From positions 3,748,739-3,812,738 of the forward strand of contig OZ017767.1 in assembly GCA_963969345.1 (NCBI GenBank): a stretch of 64,000 bases of DNA, read 5' to 3'. The notes beneath the pieces are model-generated. The model saw nothing but the letters and a program-made list of their open reading frames with translations. It searched no databases and had not been told where the DNA came from. The position numbers and the translations under genes were made by a program. The DNA comes from Turbatrix aceti. Its lineage: Eukaryota; Nematoda; Chromadorea; Rhabditida; Panagrolaimidae. Below, in pieces: positions 1 to 11,593 of this stretch (the stretch's first letter is position 1; each line of letters opens with the position of its first letter).

Positions 1-1568
1 TCTGTGGGGGATACGATACATACATCGTCATAAAACTGAGTCCATGAAGCATATTTTTATAGAACGAGAACCAAGGCTTTTAAAAAATCGGGGGTGTGGA
101 TTGGCACTTGGAAATGTTTCAACCAACTTCCTGGCTACACGACCTTATTTGAACCAAAACAGACGGAAAAAGTAAATCCAATGGCGTCACACTGAATCAC
201 ATCATGCAAACGTAAAATGCCTTTTAAAGAAAAATGCCATCTTTTGCAGGACGACGACTACGATCTCGGGTGGCCTCTATGTCCGGGTTGGAGACCTCAG
301 CCAAGCATCACAGACAGAAATAAATAATACGCAGAGTCCAAAAACCGAAAAACACTCGCCCTCAGGCAACCGGGAAGTGGTGCACTGGATGGATGCGGCA
401 TTTAGACATCCAGAGCACCTACTGGAATGTAAAAAAGACCTGCGCAGGCTTTTATACATCCCACTACCTGGTGCGGAGCTTAGCAAAAGTGTAGGCGACG
501 ACTACGGCTACAAGCGGAGCTTGACGCCTCCCCCGCCATGTGCCCAGCGGCTTCTCAGCTTTAATCCACCGTAATCATATTCTTTAGTGGCCGTTAATTA
601 TGTCTCTTAGTTGCCGGCTCAATTCGATGAGGTGTCCGAGCCGCCATAGTTTTTGCGGTAATGAGTTGCAAAATCCGGCATTGTCTCGCGGCTTAATCCG
701 AAGTACGCGTGGACTCGACTTCTTCTAACTCAGACTGCTGGCTCTAGTTTACCCCCTGAAGGCTTGAAATAACTCCTGAAGGCTTGAAGAGATGCCTAGC
801 CGCCGATTAGTAATACGACCTGCATAGCGTAGAGGAAGTTGGCCGGATATGACGGCGAAATGACAACATTGACCATCCGGTACATTCTCCCGCCTACGTG
901 AACCCTCGTCTGACGGGAATGCCCAACAGAGAACACCAAAGAGTGAAGGAAGCGTATTACAGCAACTGGCAAAACTTGATGCATCGTGACTCATATCAGT
1001 CGTAGGTAGCGATGATGAATAGTGACTCACTCAGTCATGAATAGTGTCGGCTTTAACTAATATTAGCAAGCGGCTAATTGGGGTAGACTCGGTTATCAAG
1101 CGAGGGCGGTGGCCAGTACAACTTTCTTTGCTCAGGCACTTGCCAAGTGTTACATCAAAAATAGTGCACATTTGCATTCTTTAAGGCATCACAGACCCCG
1201 GATTAAGCGCAAGCAAGCCATAGAGCCATGAATGGCTCCAGCAAGGTGGGCGCGATTCCACGTTCGTGCAGACATCTCACGGAAGCCAGTCTCTGACCAG
1301 AGATGAGATTAACGGGTCAAAAAATCACGATTTTCGTAGGAAATGCCAAGAAAAGTAACGGTTTTTGTTTTTAGCACGTTTTCTTGCAAGCTTATTTTTT
1401 TTCTATGGAAAACCAAATTTTTCATCCCTAGTTTCGTTTCTTTCCTCAAATACTGTGTTGTGTCCATAAATAAATAAATACGATATTTATTTTATAGTTT
1501 TCAGCGACAAATGACAAATTACGGTAAATGGACATATTTAATCCTCCGACAATGCAAATATTGTTTGT
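1..1568. other. Intergenic, no gene seen
   Basis: Only short unconvincing reading frames occur on either strand, without splice-bounded coding structure or recognisable domains. The last ~150 bases are AT-rich and should hold the 3' UTR and poly(A) site of the minus-strand oxidoreductase gene that stops at 1569. No tRNA, tandem repeat or inverted repeat stands out. Confidence 0.5.
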
Positions 1569-2894
1569 TCAAAGCTCGGCCTTTACGGTATCGTCAATCC
1601 TGAACGTGATACCGAATTTCGCGAGACGATCGTAGATTCCAGAGTCCTGGAAAGCAGCTGTCGTCGAAAAAGCTCCACCGTTTCCAGGAAGCTTGTCCTT
1701 ATCCTGCAGAATGGTAAGCGCAGCAGAGAGGACACATCCAGCGGTAGCGATGTATCCGGCATCCGGTCCATCGCATCGGGAGACCTTCACGACGCTGGGA
1801 GCCTGGTTCTGGGTGTCAGCACCGGCGGGCCAGCCCTTTCCGAGGACCCAGTACGTGAACGTAGCCTCCTTGGCCTGCTGACGGGTGGGACCGTTCTCGG
1901 AGAACATCCAGCCCGAGCCGAGTCCGGGATACTGCTGGAGGAATCGTCGAGTAGGCTCGTATTGGACAAGGAAAGCGAAGACTGCGATCCAGAGCATGAG
2001 GAGATACGCCCAGATCTTCGACGTCACCAGGAGGTAGGCCTCGATGGGGACGTTGTTCTGCTTGTTGACGGTCGTGTCGTAATACTGCGAGCGCTGGACG
2101 ACGGAGCGATCCGAGCCGTGGAAAGGAAGGACGTACGACTGGAGCGCGTCATTGTACCAGAGCGTGCCACGCTTCGGGGGCCGGTATTTAGGCTTCTCGA
2201 GGCGTTCCGGCATGATTGCCTTCCGGATCTTGCCGAGACCGTCGTTCTTAGCCTGCCAGAGACCCAGAATCAGGGTTTGGTAGGTGCCAGCGTTGAATGA
2301 ATATCCCTAAAACAAATAGACATAATTTTCTGAATTTCAGAAGACCAGAAAACTCACCGACGGTCCGGTGTTCAACTTGACAAAAGTCTCAGCGTAACTG
2401 AGCGTGCCGTCAAAGTGCTTCTTGAGGTAGGTGACGCCCAGATCGCATGGGATGCTGTCCCAGCCACAGGCACCGACGATGTAAACTCCATTCTTCTCAG
2501 CAACAGGGCCGTAGTCGCGAATCATGCGCTCCAGGAAAGCAGGTTCGCCGGAAATGTCGACGTGAGACGCGCCATTCTCGACAGCAGCCTTGACCACCGC
2601 CTCGCCGTAGAGGCGGTACGGGCCGACGACGTTGATGATGACTTTGGCCTGCCTGGCCATCTCGACTAGGCTCTCCGGCTTGCTCGAGTCAGCGATAATG
2701 ATCGGCGTCTGCAGGAGCTCCGGGGCACTAATGCGGCCCGCGACTTCCTTCAACACGGAACGCAGCTTCTTCTCGTTGCGCCCAGCGACGGCGAAACGCA
2801 GTTGAGCGTCATTCAGCTGAGCGAGGGCTTCAAGAACGTAAACGCCCGTGAAGCCTGTCGCGCCGTAGAGAACCAGATCGTAGCGTTCGGTCAT
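1569..2894 (-). CDS. Saccharopine dehydrogenase-like oxidoreductase, copy 1
   Basis: Two exons on the minus strand, 2894-2358 and 2306-1569, separated by a 51-base intron (GTGAGT...TAG), give 424 residues. The family (SCCPDH-like; C. elegans has homologues of about this length) is a Rossmann-fold oxidoreductase often found on membranes or lipid droplets; the substrate of the animal proteins is unsettled. Seen here: the nucleotide-binding loop GATGFTG at residues 11-17, followed by FAVAGRN and a VVGPYRLYGE motif; exon 2 carries a hydrophobic stretch (AYLLMLWIAVFAFLVQ) that could be a membrane anchor, then the conserved block GPTRQQ...FTYWVLGKGW and a C-terminal CDGPDAGY segment. The start is the ATG two bases after a TTTCAG acceptor, which suggests spliced-leader trans-splicing. 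It is the last of three tandem copies; exon 1 is almost identical to copy 3 while exon 2 differs much more. Confidence 0.9.
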
Positions 2895-4043
2895 GTCTGA
2901 AACCAAATTTAAATTCAGTTTACAAGTCGTTAATGTTCGTACATAATTCACGGAACGTAATCGGAACAGGTGAAGCAACGTTTTCTAACTCCAAAAATGT
3001 AAAAAAAGGTAAACAACATGTTCCAGGACAGGCTGCTCCCCTCATGTGCCCTGCACCTGCACAAAGTCAAAGTCAGAAAGCAGCAGGACATCAGGGTGCA
3101 GTTTTATCGGTCAACAAAGTCAAGGCTCTAGGAAGGTGTGCATGCGCGTTGTCAGCACTTTTTTGCACAACGATAAAGCAGTTTTTTTGAGGCGGGTTGA
3201 GAGATTCTAAGGCAAGCATGTAATTTAGTTACCTGCCGTTCGTTCGGCAAGGAGAACAGAGAAAAACGACCAAAAAACAGAGTTTTGCAGGCTAGAGTGC
3301 AACTTTTATCGATAGAAAAACCGCTGGCAGTTGAGCAAAAAAACAAACAAACATGAACCGCGGTGATGTATACAGAATTTATTACGCTGTTTACGGAGGC
3401 GTTCAGTGGGCAAAAACGACCGATCGGTCGGCCTTGACTGGCTGGCTGAACTGCCAAAGTTAGTCAAATCAGATCAGGACTGAAAAAAGTCATGAAAAAG
3501 CGAGTGAATAAAAGCAAAGACGTGGATCAGGAGAGGCGGGTCCGGTGAGTGGCCTGATCGTCGGCCGGCTTATCAACCAACCGGCCGATGTTGTAGCTCG
3601 ACTCGTCGAACCATCTCAGTATGACCGTTTTATGTCAGAGTACACAATCAACCGTCGTGGGAGATTACAAAGCGCAGAAATGACAACAAAACGCGTGCTC
3701 CTCATGTGAGTGTCACACGCGAGAACTCATTTATTTTATGTTTAAAAAATTCGCGAGACTACAAAAAACGCAGTGCGCGGAACTTCTTCGTATCCACACA
3801 AACTTTGTGTTGCATGAACTAAACGCTTCCATTTTGTGCGACAAACACAAAAAAAGAATAACAAACACATAAATAAACGTGCACGTTGCAAAACATGGTT
3901 TGCGGCCTTGGAAAAAGGAACGAACAGCAAATACGCCTTTGCCAGCAGCGCATAAACGAATGCCATTGCTGTAATTAACAAATAATTTTTTTACATATAA
4001 TTTATTTTAAATTAAATTCCTCTGGAACAAAGCAATTTACAAT
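2895..4043. other. Intergenic spacer between oxidoreductase copies 1 and 2
   Basis: No coding structure is visible. The left edge holds the trans-splice acceptor of copy 1. The right end is AT-rich and should be the 3' UTR of copy 2. No repeat or RNA gene recognised. Confidence 0.5.
2897..2904 (-). promoter_or_regulatory. Likely spliced-leader acceptor, copy 1
   Basis: On the minus strand GGTTTCAG lies two bases before the ATG. There is no in-frame upstream coding exon, so a trans-splice acceptor (or the end of a 5' UTR intron) is the best reading. Copies 2 and 3 have an acceptor at the same distance. Confidence 0.6.
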
Positions 4044-5363
4044 TCACATGTTGGCTTTAATGTTCTCGTCAATCCTGAACGTAATGCCAAATTTTTTAAG
4101 ACGTTCGTAGATGCCAGAATCCTGGAAGATAGATGACGGCGAATAGGCACCGCCATTTCCAGGAAGCATATCCCGATCTTTCAGTACCGTAAGTGCAGCG
4201 GAAAGGACACATCCAGCGGTAGCAATGTAACCTGCGTCAGGGCCATCGCATCTGGCAACTTTCACGACTCTGGGCGGCTGCTGGGTGTCAGCACCAGTGG
4301 ACCAGCCTTTTCCAATGACCCAGTACGTGAAAGAAGCTTCCTTGATCTGCTGACGAGTGGGACCGTTTTCCGAAAAAATCCCGGCCGAAGAGAGCCCGGG
4401 AAACTTCTGGAGTAAGCGTCTCGTAAACCAAAATTGAGTTAAAACGAAGACGATCGTCATCCAGAATAACAAAAGACAAGCGTAGATTGGTGACTCCACC
4501 AAAAGATAGGTCTTGATTGGGACATTTTTTCGCTTGTTGTCCGCGGTGTCGTAATACTGCGAGCGTTCTACCACGGGCCCATCAGAGCCAAAGAAAGGAA
4601 GAACGTATGAGTAGAGCATGTAGTTGTACCAAAGAACAAAATGCTTCGGGGGCTGATATTTGGCCTCCGCAAGTTTTTCCGGCCAAATAACTTTGCGAAT
4701 ATGGCGTAGGCTATCGCTTCTAGCTTTTGATAAGCCCAGAATCAGCGTCTGGAAGGCGCCATTGCTCACCGAGTATCCCTAAAATTATGAAAGAACGTTT
4801 TTGTCTTTGAGCTTAACAAAATCCCACCGACGGACCGGTGTGTAGCTTGACAAACGTCTCAGCGTAGCCAAGCGTGCCTTCAAAGTGCTTTTGAGATAGG
4901 TCACACCCAGATCGCACGGAATGCTGTCAAAACCGCAGGCGCCGACGATATAGACGCCGTTATGTCCGGCAGTAGGACCGTAATCACGAATCATTCTTTC
5001 GATGAATTCCTCTTCGCCGGAGATATCGACGTGAGACGCTCCGTTCTCGACAGCAGCCTTGACCACGGCCTCGCCGTAGAGGCGGTACGGGCCGACGACG
5101 TTGATGATGACTTTGGCCTGCCTGGCCATCTCGACAAGGCTTTCCGGCTTGCTCGAGTCAGCGATAATGATCGGCGTCTGCAGGAGCTCTGGCGCATCGA
5201 TACGGCTCGCAACTTTGCTCAGCACGGAGCGCAGCTTTTTTTCATTGCGACCAGCGACGGCGAAACGCAGTTGAGCGTCGTTCAGCTGCGCAAGGGCTTC
5301 GAGGACGTAAACGCCCGTGAAGCCTGTCGCGCCGTAGAGAACCAGATCGTAGCGTTCGGTCAT
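4044..5363 (-). pseudogene. Saccharopine dehydrogenase-like oxidoreductase, copy 2 (frameshifted)
   Basis: Same two-exon structure as its neighbours: exon 1 5363-4828 and exon 2 4778-4044, intron 49 bases. Exon 1 is 536 bases instead of the 537 in copies 1 and 3. One A is missing near 4889-4893, in the codons for the VTYLKKHF segment (CTCAAA-AGCAC where the others have CTCAAGAAGCAC). Downstream of it the reading frame is lost, so the predicted product stops after about 190 residues. Upstream the GATGFTG nucleotide loop and VVGPYRLYGE are intact. Exon 2 has no stop codon over 244 codons and keeps the family blocks (GPTRQQIKEASFTYWV, CDGPDAGYIATAGC), so the break is either very recent or an assembly/consensus error in a short A run. 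Exon 2 is the most divergent of the three, with WPEKLAEAKYQ and a more hydrophobic membrane stretch. Confidence 0.75.
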
Positions 5364-5365
5364 GA

Positions 5366-5373
5366 CTAAAGGA
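5366..5373 (-). promoter_or_regulatory. Likely spliced-leader acceptor, copy 2
   Basis: Minus-strand CTCCTTTAG ends two bases before the ATG of copy 2, the same spacing as in copies 1 and 3. The 477-base gap to copy 3 (5364-5840) otherwise shows nothing. Confidence 0.55.
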
Positions 5374-5840
5374 GATAGTTATACATATTCTGTCAAGCAA
5401 TTCAACGCAGTAAATTCTCGTCATTCAAGCAAAACAAGTGTACAGAAAGAAACGGTGTACTGTTTCTGCCAGAACCGCAGCAAATACACCAATTCTAACG
5501 ATTCTTCACCTATATATATGTATGACCCTCCCTCTTGCGTACATCTAAAGAATAACAACAGCTGTTGTGATGTTTTCTGCGAAACTGTTGCAACAGTTTA
5601 GCAGAAAACATCCTAAATAATATCAACCCCAACAAAAACAAATAACGTGTACGCTACAAAAAATACTTTGACCTGCCCTTGGTAGAAGAAAGAGCAACAC
5701 AAAAACTTTCTGTCATTTCATACAACAAATTAAATATAATTAATTTACTTTTAATCATTGCATAATAATACGAAAATAAATATTTTTAAATGAACCGGCA
5801 ACTTACAGTAAATGAATATTCTGACAATGAAAAAAATTGT

Positions 5841-7168
5841 TCAAAGATTTGCCTTTACGGTCTCGTCGATCCTGAACGTGACGCCCAACTTCGCGAGGCG
5901 ATCGTAGATTCCCGAGTCCTGGAAAGCAGCTGTCGTCGAAAAAGCTCCACCATTTCCAGGAAGCTTGTTCTTGTCCTGAAGAATCGTAATCGCAGAGGCC
6001 AAAACACATGCCGCAGTCCCGACGTAACCGGGGTCGGGGCCATCGCATCTGGCAACTTTCACGACGCTGGGCGGCTGCTGGGTGTCAGCACCGGCAGACC
6101 AGCCCTTTCCAACGACCCAGTACGTGAAGGACGCTTCCTTGATCTGCTGACGAGTAGGACCGTTCTCGGTAAAAAACCCGGCAGAAACGAGTCCGGGATA
6201 TTTCTGAAGAAAGCGTCTGGTAGGACCGAATTGAGCCAAGCCTGCCATAATCGCGATCCAGAGCATCAAAAGACATGCTTGGATTCCGGATTCTATCAGA
6301 AGGTAAGTCTTGATCGGGACGTTGTTCCGCTTGTTGACAGTTGTGTCGAAATATTGGGAGCGTTCGACGATGGGCCCATCGGAGCCTAAGAAAGGGAGAA
6401 CATAAGACTGGAGTGCGTCGTTGTACCAGAGAACAAAATGCTTCGACGGACGATACTTGGGCTCCTCAAGTTGCTCCGGCATGATAACCTTGCGAATATC
6501 ATGCAGGCTATCGTTTCTAACCTCTGATAAGCCCAGAATTATTGTCTGGTAGGTGCCGTTGTTCACCGAATAGCCCTGAAACCCGAAAAAAATTATGAAA
6601 AAAAAATGTCCATTAGAATTAAAAAACCCACCAAAGGACCCTTGTGGAACTGAGCAAAAGTTTCAGCATAGCCCAGCGTGCCGTCAAAGTGCTTCTTGAG
6701 GTAGGTGACGCCGAGGTCACATGGGATGCTGTCCCAACCGCAGGCGCCAACGACATAGACGCCGTTCTTCTCCGCGACCGGGCCGTAATCACGAATCATT
6801 CTTTCAATGAATTCAGCCTCGCCAGAGATGTCGACGTGAGATGAACCGTTCTCGACAGCAGCCTTGACCACCGCCTCGCCGTAGAGGCGGTACGGGCCGA
6901 CGACGTTGATGATGACTTTGGCCTGCCTGGCCATCTCGACTAGGCTCTCCGGCTTGCTCGAGTCAGCAATAATGATCGGCGTCTGCAGGAGCTCCGGGGC
7001 ACTGATGCGGCCCGCGACTTCCTTCAACACGGAACGCAGCTTCTTCTCGTTGCGACCGGCAACGGCGAAACGCAGTTGAGCGTCGTTCAGCTGCGCAAGG
7101 GCTTCAAGAACGTGAACGCCCGTGAAGCCTGTCGCGCCGTAGAGAACCAGATCGTAGCGTTCGGTCAT
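5841..7168 (-). CDS. Saccharopine dehydrogenase-like oxidoreductase, copy 3
   Basis: Exons 7168-6632 and 6575-5841 on the minus strand with a 56-base intron (GTGGGT...TTTCAG) encode 423 residues, full length for the family. The Rossmann loop GATGFTG is at residues 11-17; VVGPYRLYGEAVV follows near residue 90; a hydrophobic segment (CLLMLWIAIMAGLAQF) sits in exon 2. Expected role by family: NAD(P)-dependent oxidoreductase associated with membranes or lipid droplets; the true substrate cannot be read from sequence. The start follows a CTTTTTAG acceptor by two bases; a longer in-frame extension upstream exists but crosses that acceptor, so I do not use it. It is the first of three head-to-tail copies. 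Its exon 1 is nearly identical to that of copy 1 over several hundred bases, unlike exon 2. Confidence 0.9.
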
Positions 7169-7170
7169 GA

Positions 7171-7178
7171 CTAAAAAG
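7171..7178 (-). promoter_or_regulatory. Likely spliced-leader acceptor, copy 3
   Basis: Minus-strand CTTTTTAG ends two bases before the ATG. The region to 7660 is AT-rich spacer shared with the divergent haspin gene and may hold promoters for both; no element is identifiable. Confidence 0.6.
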
Positions 7179-7660
7179 GTAACTTGACATGTTGTGTAAT
7201 TAAATCGGACGCCGTCAGATCTCGTGTAATTCAAACAAGTGCACGAAAAATGTAGCACGAAAACGTCCGAACCCCAGCAAAAACAACAACAATCTTGACT
7301 ATGCTTTCACTTCATATATAATATATTATGCCCTTCACTTGTATGTTTAAAGACTAACAATAGTTCCACAGAAAATATCCGAACAACAACCGTCTAACAA
7401 AAACGTAAATAAGATGCAAGTTATAAAAAACACATAAACGATAAAAAAAATGACCTTGGAAGGATGAAGCAAAAATGTGCATTTTGAGACGTCTCATAAC
7501 GAAAAAATCTTTGCTCCTGTTTGAAATTTTTTCGGCGGCTTTTTTATACGAGCTTGCCTGCGTGAAAAAAGTGTTTATTTGTAAGTCTAATAAAATTGTA
7601 AGATCATTTCTATTCTGTTGATTTATACGTCCTTCCAACGAGCGACGTGAACCAGGCAAT

Positions 7661-9785
7661 ATGCCGCCGAAACGGACTACGATGACCAGGCTGCACGGCC
7701 CCAGGAAGCGGACCGGCAAAGCGGTGACTTTCGACCTCGAAAAGATGATGGCTTACGAAAAAATTTTGCCTTCGGAATACGTTAACGACTGGCTTGTCAG
7801 CGACAAGGGGGGGCAAAGCGGTCAGGATTCGCTCTACGCTTTCGAAAATGTGGGTTTTGGTATTTTGTAGGGGAATATTATTTAATTTTATGATTTTTAG
7901 TCAAATGATGATTGGCACAAGGTTTTAAATCAGAATATCATTTCACGGGCGAATTTGCGGAAGGTTACCGATATGGTAAGAGTTTTTTTATTTGGTGAAG
8001 GATTTTTTGGGGCATTTGATGGCATTTTTCATAGATTTTATGCATTTCCGATCTCATACGCCTGTTTTTCAGATTGCCGATGCAGATGACTTCTCACTGG
8101 TTTTTGAGGAAGTACCTTCGTCGTCTCGATCAAAAAATCGGAAGCAGACTACCGTCGTGCCCGCCACTCCGTCCTCGACCCATCGAGCCACATCTCCCGC
8201 CTCGAAGCCCCCGATTCGTCAAACCGCATCTCCCTCTTCCAAGCACCCGACCCGTCGAACTGCTTCGCCTTCCTCCAAGAAACTGGTCAGGAATACCTAC
8301 TCCAAAGTCGCTTCCAATGACCTTCTCCGCCGGGCCACGATCATGGCCGCTCTGCCACCGGAGGTCCAAAACGCCGCCAACGAGAGTCTTCTGGCCTTCA
8401 GACCTCCTGCATCGTCCACTCCTGTTCGGAAGTCCACCATGCGACGGCCCGCAGCTCTGACTCCTCTCGCCGAGCGTTCTTCAGCCTATCATTGTTCAGC
8501 GTCCTTCGAAGACGAGTCCATCGAAGCAGAAACGTCTGTGGCTGTTCCGTCCGAGCAGGAACCTGCAACCGCTGTCGAGTTCTACCTCGTAGGATACTCG
8601 GCTTCAAGGGACAACTACCTGGCGCAGCTGGTTTTTGTCTGCGGTCAGCAGGGCGTTATTTCCTGGACAGAACTTTTCACCAGATTTCAATTCAACCGTT
8701 CTTCGAAACTCGGCGAAGGGTCGTTTGGAGACGTTTTTCGATGCAGCACAGTCGATGACCGAATGGTTGCGATCAAGGTGACCCCCTTCGACGCCGGCAT
8801 GGGGCCCTGCCCCGCCTACAACGACTCCCCGATGCTCCGGCCCGAGAATGTGGTCAACGAGGTCGTTCTCGCCCGGACCATGTCGGACTTGCGGGACTCA
8901 GAATCCGCGGCTGGGGCTGCAACGCCGTCTTTCGTCGACTTTGTGTCGGCTCACGTCGTCTGCGGCCTGTTTCCCGAGGAACTAACGTCCGCATTCGACA
9001 AATTCAAGGGCTCCGAGAACACCCACCCCGCCGAATACGACAGCCTCGACCGCCACTACGTCATCATCGCCTTTGGCCTCGGTGGCGTCGATCTCGAGAA
9101 ATTCCCCGTCACCGGCGAGCGCCAGGTGCTGGCTATTTTCACCCAGGTGGCCCTCAGCCTGGCGATTGCCGAAGAGGCCGTCGAGTTCGAGCACCGTGAC
9201 TTGCATTGGGGCAATGTGCTCATCAGCAAGGTGCCCACCTCGAGCACGGTGAGGTACATCTTCGACGGGAGGGTGCTGGACGTCGCGTGCCACGGCGCGG
9301 AAGCCAAGATCATCGACTACACGCATAGTCGCGTTTTCAAGAAGAATACGGTCATCTTCAGCGACATGGGCGCGGACGAGGCGCTTTTCACGCAGCCAAA
9401 CATTGACCGTCAGTTTGAGGTCTACAAGGAAATGAGGGAATGCAACGGGTTGGTTTTTTATACTCACCAGAAAATTTTTTACTGAAAAAAGTATTTTTGG
9501 TGTAAAAAAAATATTTTTTTCAAAATTTCGGTTTTTTGTATAAAAAATGATTTCAGAAACAACTGGGCGACCTTCACCCCTCGAACCAACAACCTCTGGC
9601 TCCACTACCTGGCAGACAAGCTCTGCAACGGCGTCCCCGGCAAGAAGCCCCGCAACTTCCCCCTCAAACGACGCGAAGAGGTTTTCACCGCTCTGGCCAC
9701 GGTCCTCGACTACGACAGCGTGTCCCAATTTGTTCGCTGCAGCCGGGAGTTCGCCGATGCTCTGCAATGCCTGACAGTTGAATGA
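7661..9785 (+). CDS. HASPIN: Haspin-family histone H3 Thr3 kinase
   Basis: Four exons (7661-7849, 7901-7975, 8073-9448, 9557-9785) join in frame to 622 residues. Haspin kinases phosphorylate histone H3 on Thr3 in mitosis and recruit the chromosomal passenger complex to centromeres. Seen here: a Ser/Pro-rich basic N-terminal half (residues ~90-260, with repeated TASPSSK-like segments), then the kinase domain with glycine loop LGEGSFG (301-307), VAIK lysine (323), catalytic HRDLHWGN (462-469) and the haspin-type DYT (503-505) in place of DFG. The last exon carries the haspin hallmark NNWATFTPRTNNLWLHYL and a C-terminal helix. All catalytic residues are present, so an active kinase is expected. 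The donor of intron 3 (GG/GTTGGT) is non-consensus but is the only choice that keeps the NNW motif in frame. It is divergent from oxidoreductase copy 3 and convergent with the next gene. Confidence 0.93.
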
Positions 9786-9878
9786 ATCGTGAGTTCGTGG
9801 TTCATTTATCGTTTCAAATGTACATTCAGTCTGCCCTTTCCCTTCTGAATTGTTCTAAGTCACTTTATAAACTCTGGA

Positions 9879-11255
9879 TCATCTGAAAAAATCATCATCT
9901 GAATCGTGTTCTGCGGATGCCTTCTGGGATATGAGACTGAGTCTCGGCCTTGGAGCGGTCGGGAGCTGCAGGGGGACCTGGAAGGGGGTGAGTCCAGGCT
10001 GCACTGTTTGGACGGGTTCGCCTTCGGACGAGCTGTCGGATTCACCGTTTTTGTCGCCCTTCAGAAGGGCTAGGATTTTGTTGTACGACGAATCTGCAGA
10101 GGCTTCTGGTTCCGCTTCTTTGGGGGCAGGTGGAGCGGGAGTGGGCGGTTTTTCCGGGATGGGGGCACTTTCGATGGGCGTTCTCGAGTCTGGGGGTCTC
10201 GGAACGGTCGGTTCCAATTCCTTTTTCGTATCTGGAGACGGCGTAGGAACTGGAGATGGAATTGAAGGGCTTTTGGGAGGTGGTGTTTTGTTGTCGGGTG
10301 AGTCGACATCCTCCGCCTTTTCGAAAACGCCCGGGGCCACTCTGATATCGTCAAACACACTCGGAGCCACCTTGAGCCAACTCGGCTGCTCGATTGAGGC
10401 CACGGATGCCTCCAAAGCATCGTCAGCCCCTCGACGCCGCTCAGCCTCAATGGCTTCCAAAATGCGTTGTCGCCGAGCATGGGCCTCATCCAGAATCTCC
10501 CTGGAGCGGGCCTCGACCCGGAGATCCATATGCAAGATGCGGGCCCTTATCTCCGCCAAGCTAGGCAGCGTAGGCGGTGACTGTGGTCGGTAGTAGCCGG
10601 TCGTGAGATCCGCTTCCACCTCCGGGGCGTACTTCGCGAAGTAGTCGATCGTAGGCGCTGCCAGACGGGCATTCGACAGCTCTGTGATGTGGTTTTTGAT
10701 TCTTTCAAGTCGCTCTGCTATCTCTGGCATTTCATGACTCAAAATCACTTTTCTGGACGCACCCTGGCTGGTTATGGCCTCCAAGGGACGCAGCGCAGGC
10801 TCTGTAATGGGAGGAGGAGGAACGCGCCGTCGATCCAGGTCCCACCAGTAGCTAGCGGTCTCCAGCCGGGACGCTATCGGTTCTCGTGGCGGCCGAATAG
10901 GTGCTGCAGCTCCTGGCAGCCTGTCTGCAGCACCAGGAGGTAGAGAAATAACGCGGGCGACACTCGCCGAGAAAGAAGGGTACTTTTCACGAAGGTAGTC
11001 GAGGTAGCTCTCCTAAAAAACGACGTCGGGGTTTCAGCTGCCGACAAAATTTAGTTTTGAACCCACCCGAGCAGCTCGAACGCGATCGAGCTTGTCTATG
11101 TTCGGATTCGGTCCGCGGCTTCCGGAAGGACGTTGTTTCCTGCGTCTGCGAGCCTCCATGGCCGGATTTAAGCGAACCAAGCGAGCTGGCAGCAACCAGG
11201 TTGGCTGCGAGAAGAGCTTTTGTCTGCGCGCTGCCATAGCAACCTCGTAGAACAT
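9879..11255 (-). CDS. Unknown proline-rich, partly coiled-coil protein
   Basis: Two minus-strand exons, 11255-11067 and 11012-9879, with a 54-base intron (GTGGGT...TTTTAG) give 440 residues. I do not recognise the family. Visible features: a basic N-terminus rich in Arg (EARRRRKQRP near residue 33); a Pro-rich linker with two PPP runs; a charged segment around residues 145-235 with heptad-like spacing and Arg/Glu richness (EIRARILHMDLRVEARSREI) that looks helical or coiled-coil; a long Pro/Ser-rich stretch (~270-350); and an acidic C-terminal tail ending DSDDDFF. No signal peptide or membrane segment. Later in-frame methionines at residues 7 and 33 are alternative starts. It is transcribed divergently from the isoaspartate methyltransferase gene 338 bases away. 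The exon 1/2 frame match and absence of stops over 378 codons make it a real gene with high likelihood. Confidence 0.75.
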
Positions 11256-11593
11256 GCGAATCGTTGTGGAAAACGGATTTTCTATGGCTAGTACACCTCT
11301 TGAGTTCTTTGAGTTCTGAGTCTTACATCTGATTTCACTGCCGAAGTCGGACCGCGTCCAAAGTTATCCAGAAACATGGGGCATCAAAGATGCGCAATTT
11401 TGGCAAAAGGAGCTCAAAATTCGCGCGAGCGTCCTAGAAATATCGAGCGAGAAACAACGGTCGGTACCAACAACAACAACTTTGTTTACAACTTTCCGGA
11501 GAAAGTCTGTTCACTTCATTTGTCCAATTTTTCTACGTCAACAAGATTCTGTCTACATTTTTTACCGTTAATTTTGTCAGACAATCCACATTC
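11256..11593. promoter_or_regulatory. Shared divergent 5' region
   Basis: This 338-base gap lies between two gene starts pointing away from each other, so it must contain both 5' regions. On the plus strand a TTAATTTTGTCAG acceptor ends at 11580, 13 bases before the methyltransferase ATG, and is a likely spliced-leader acceptor. No TATA box or other motif stands out. Confidence 0.5.

Noticed and set aside
7169..7258. N-terminal extension of oxidoreductase copy 3 (and similar for copy 1)
   Set aside because: The extension crosses the TTTTTAG/TTTCAG acceptor at -2, is not conserved among the copies, and the family starts at the MTERYDL methionine.
8982..9767. 261-codon minus-strand frame
   Set aside because: Antisense shadow of the GC-rich haspin kinase exon, crossing its last intron.
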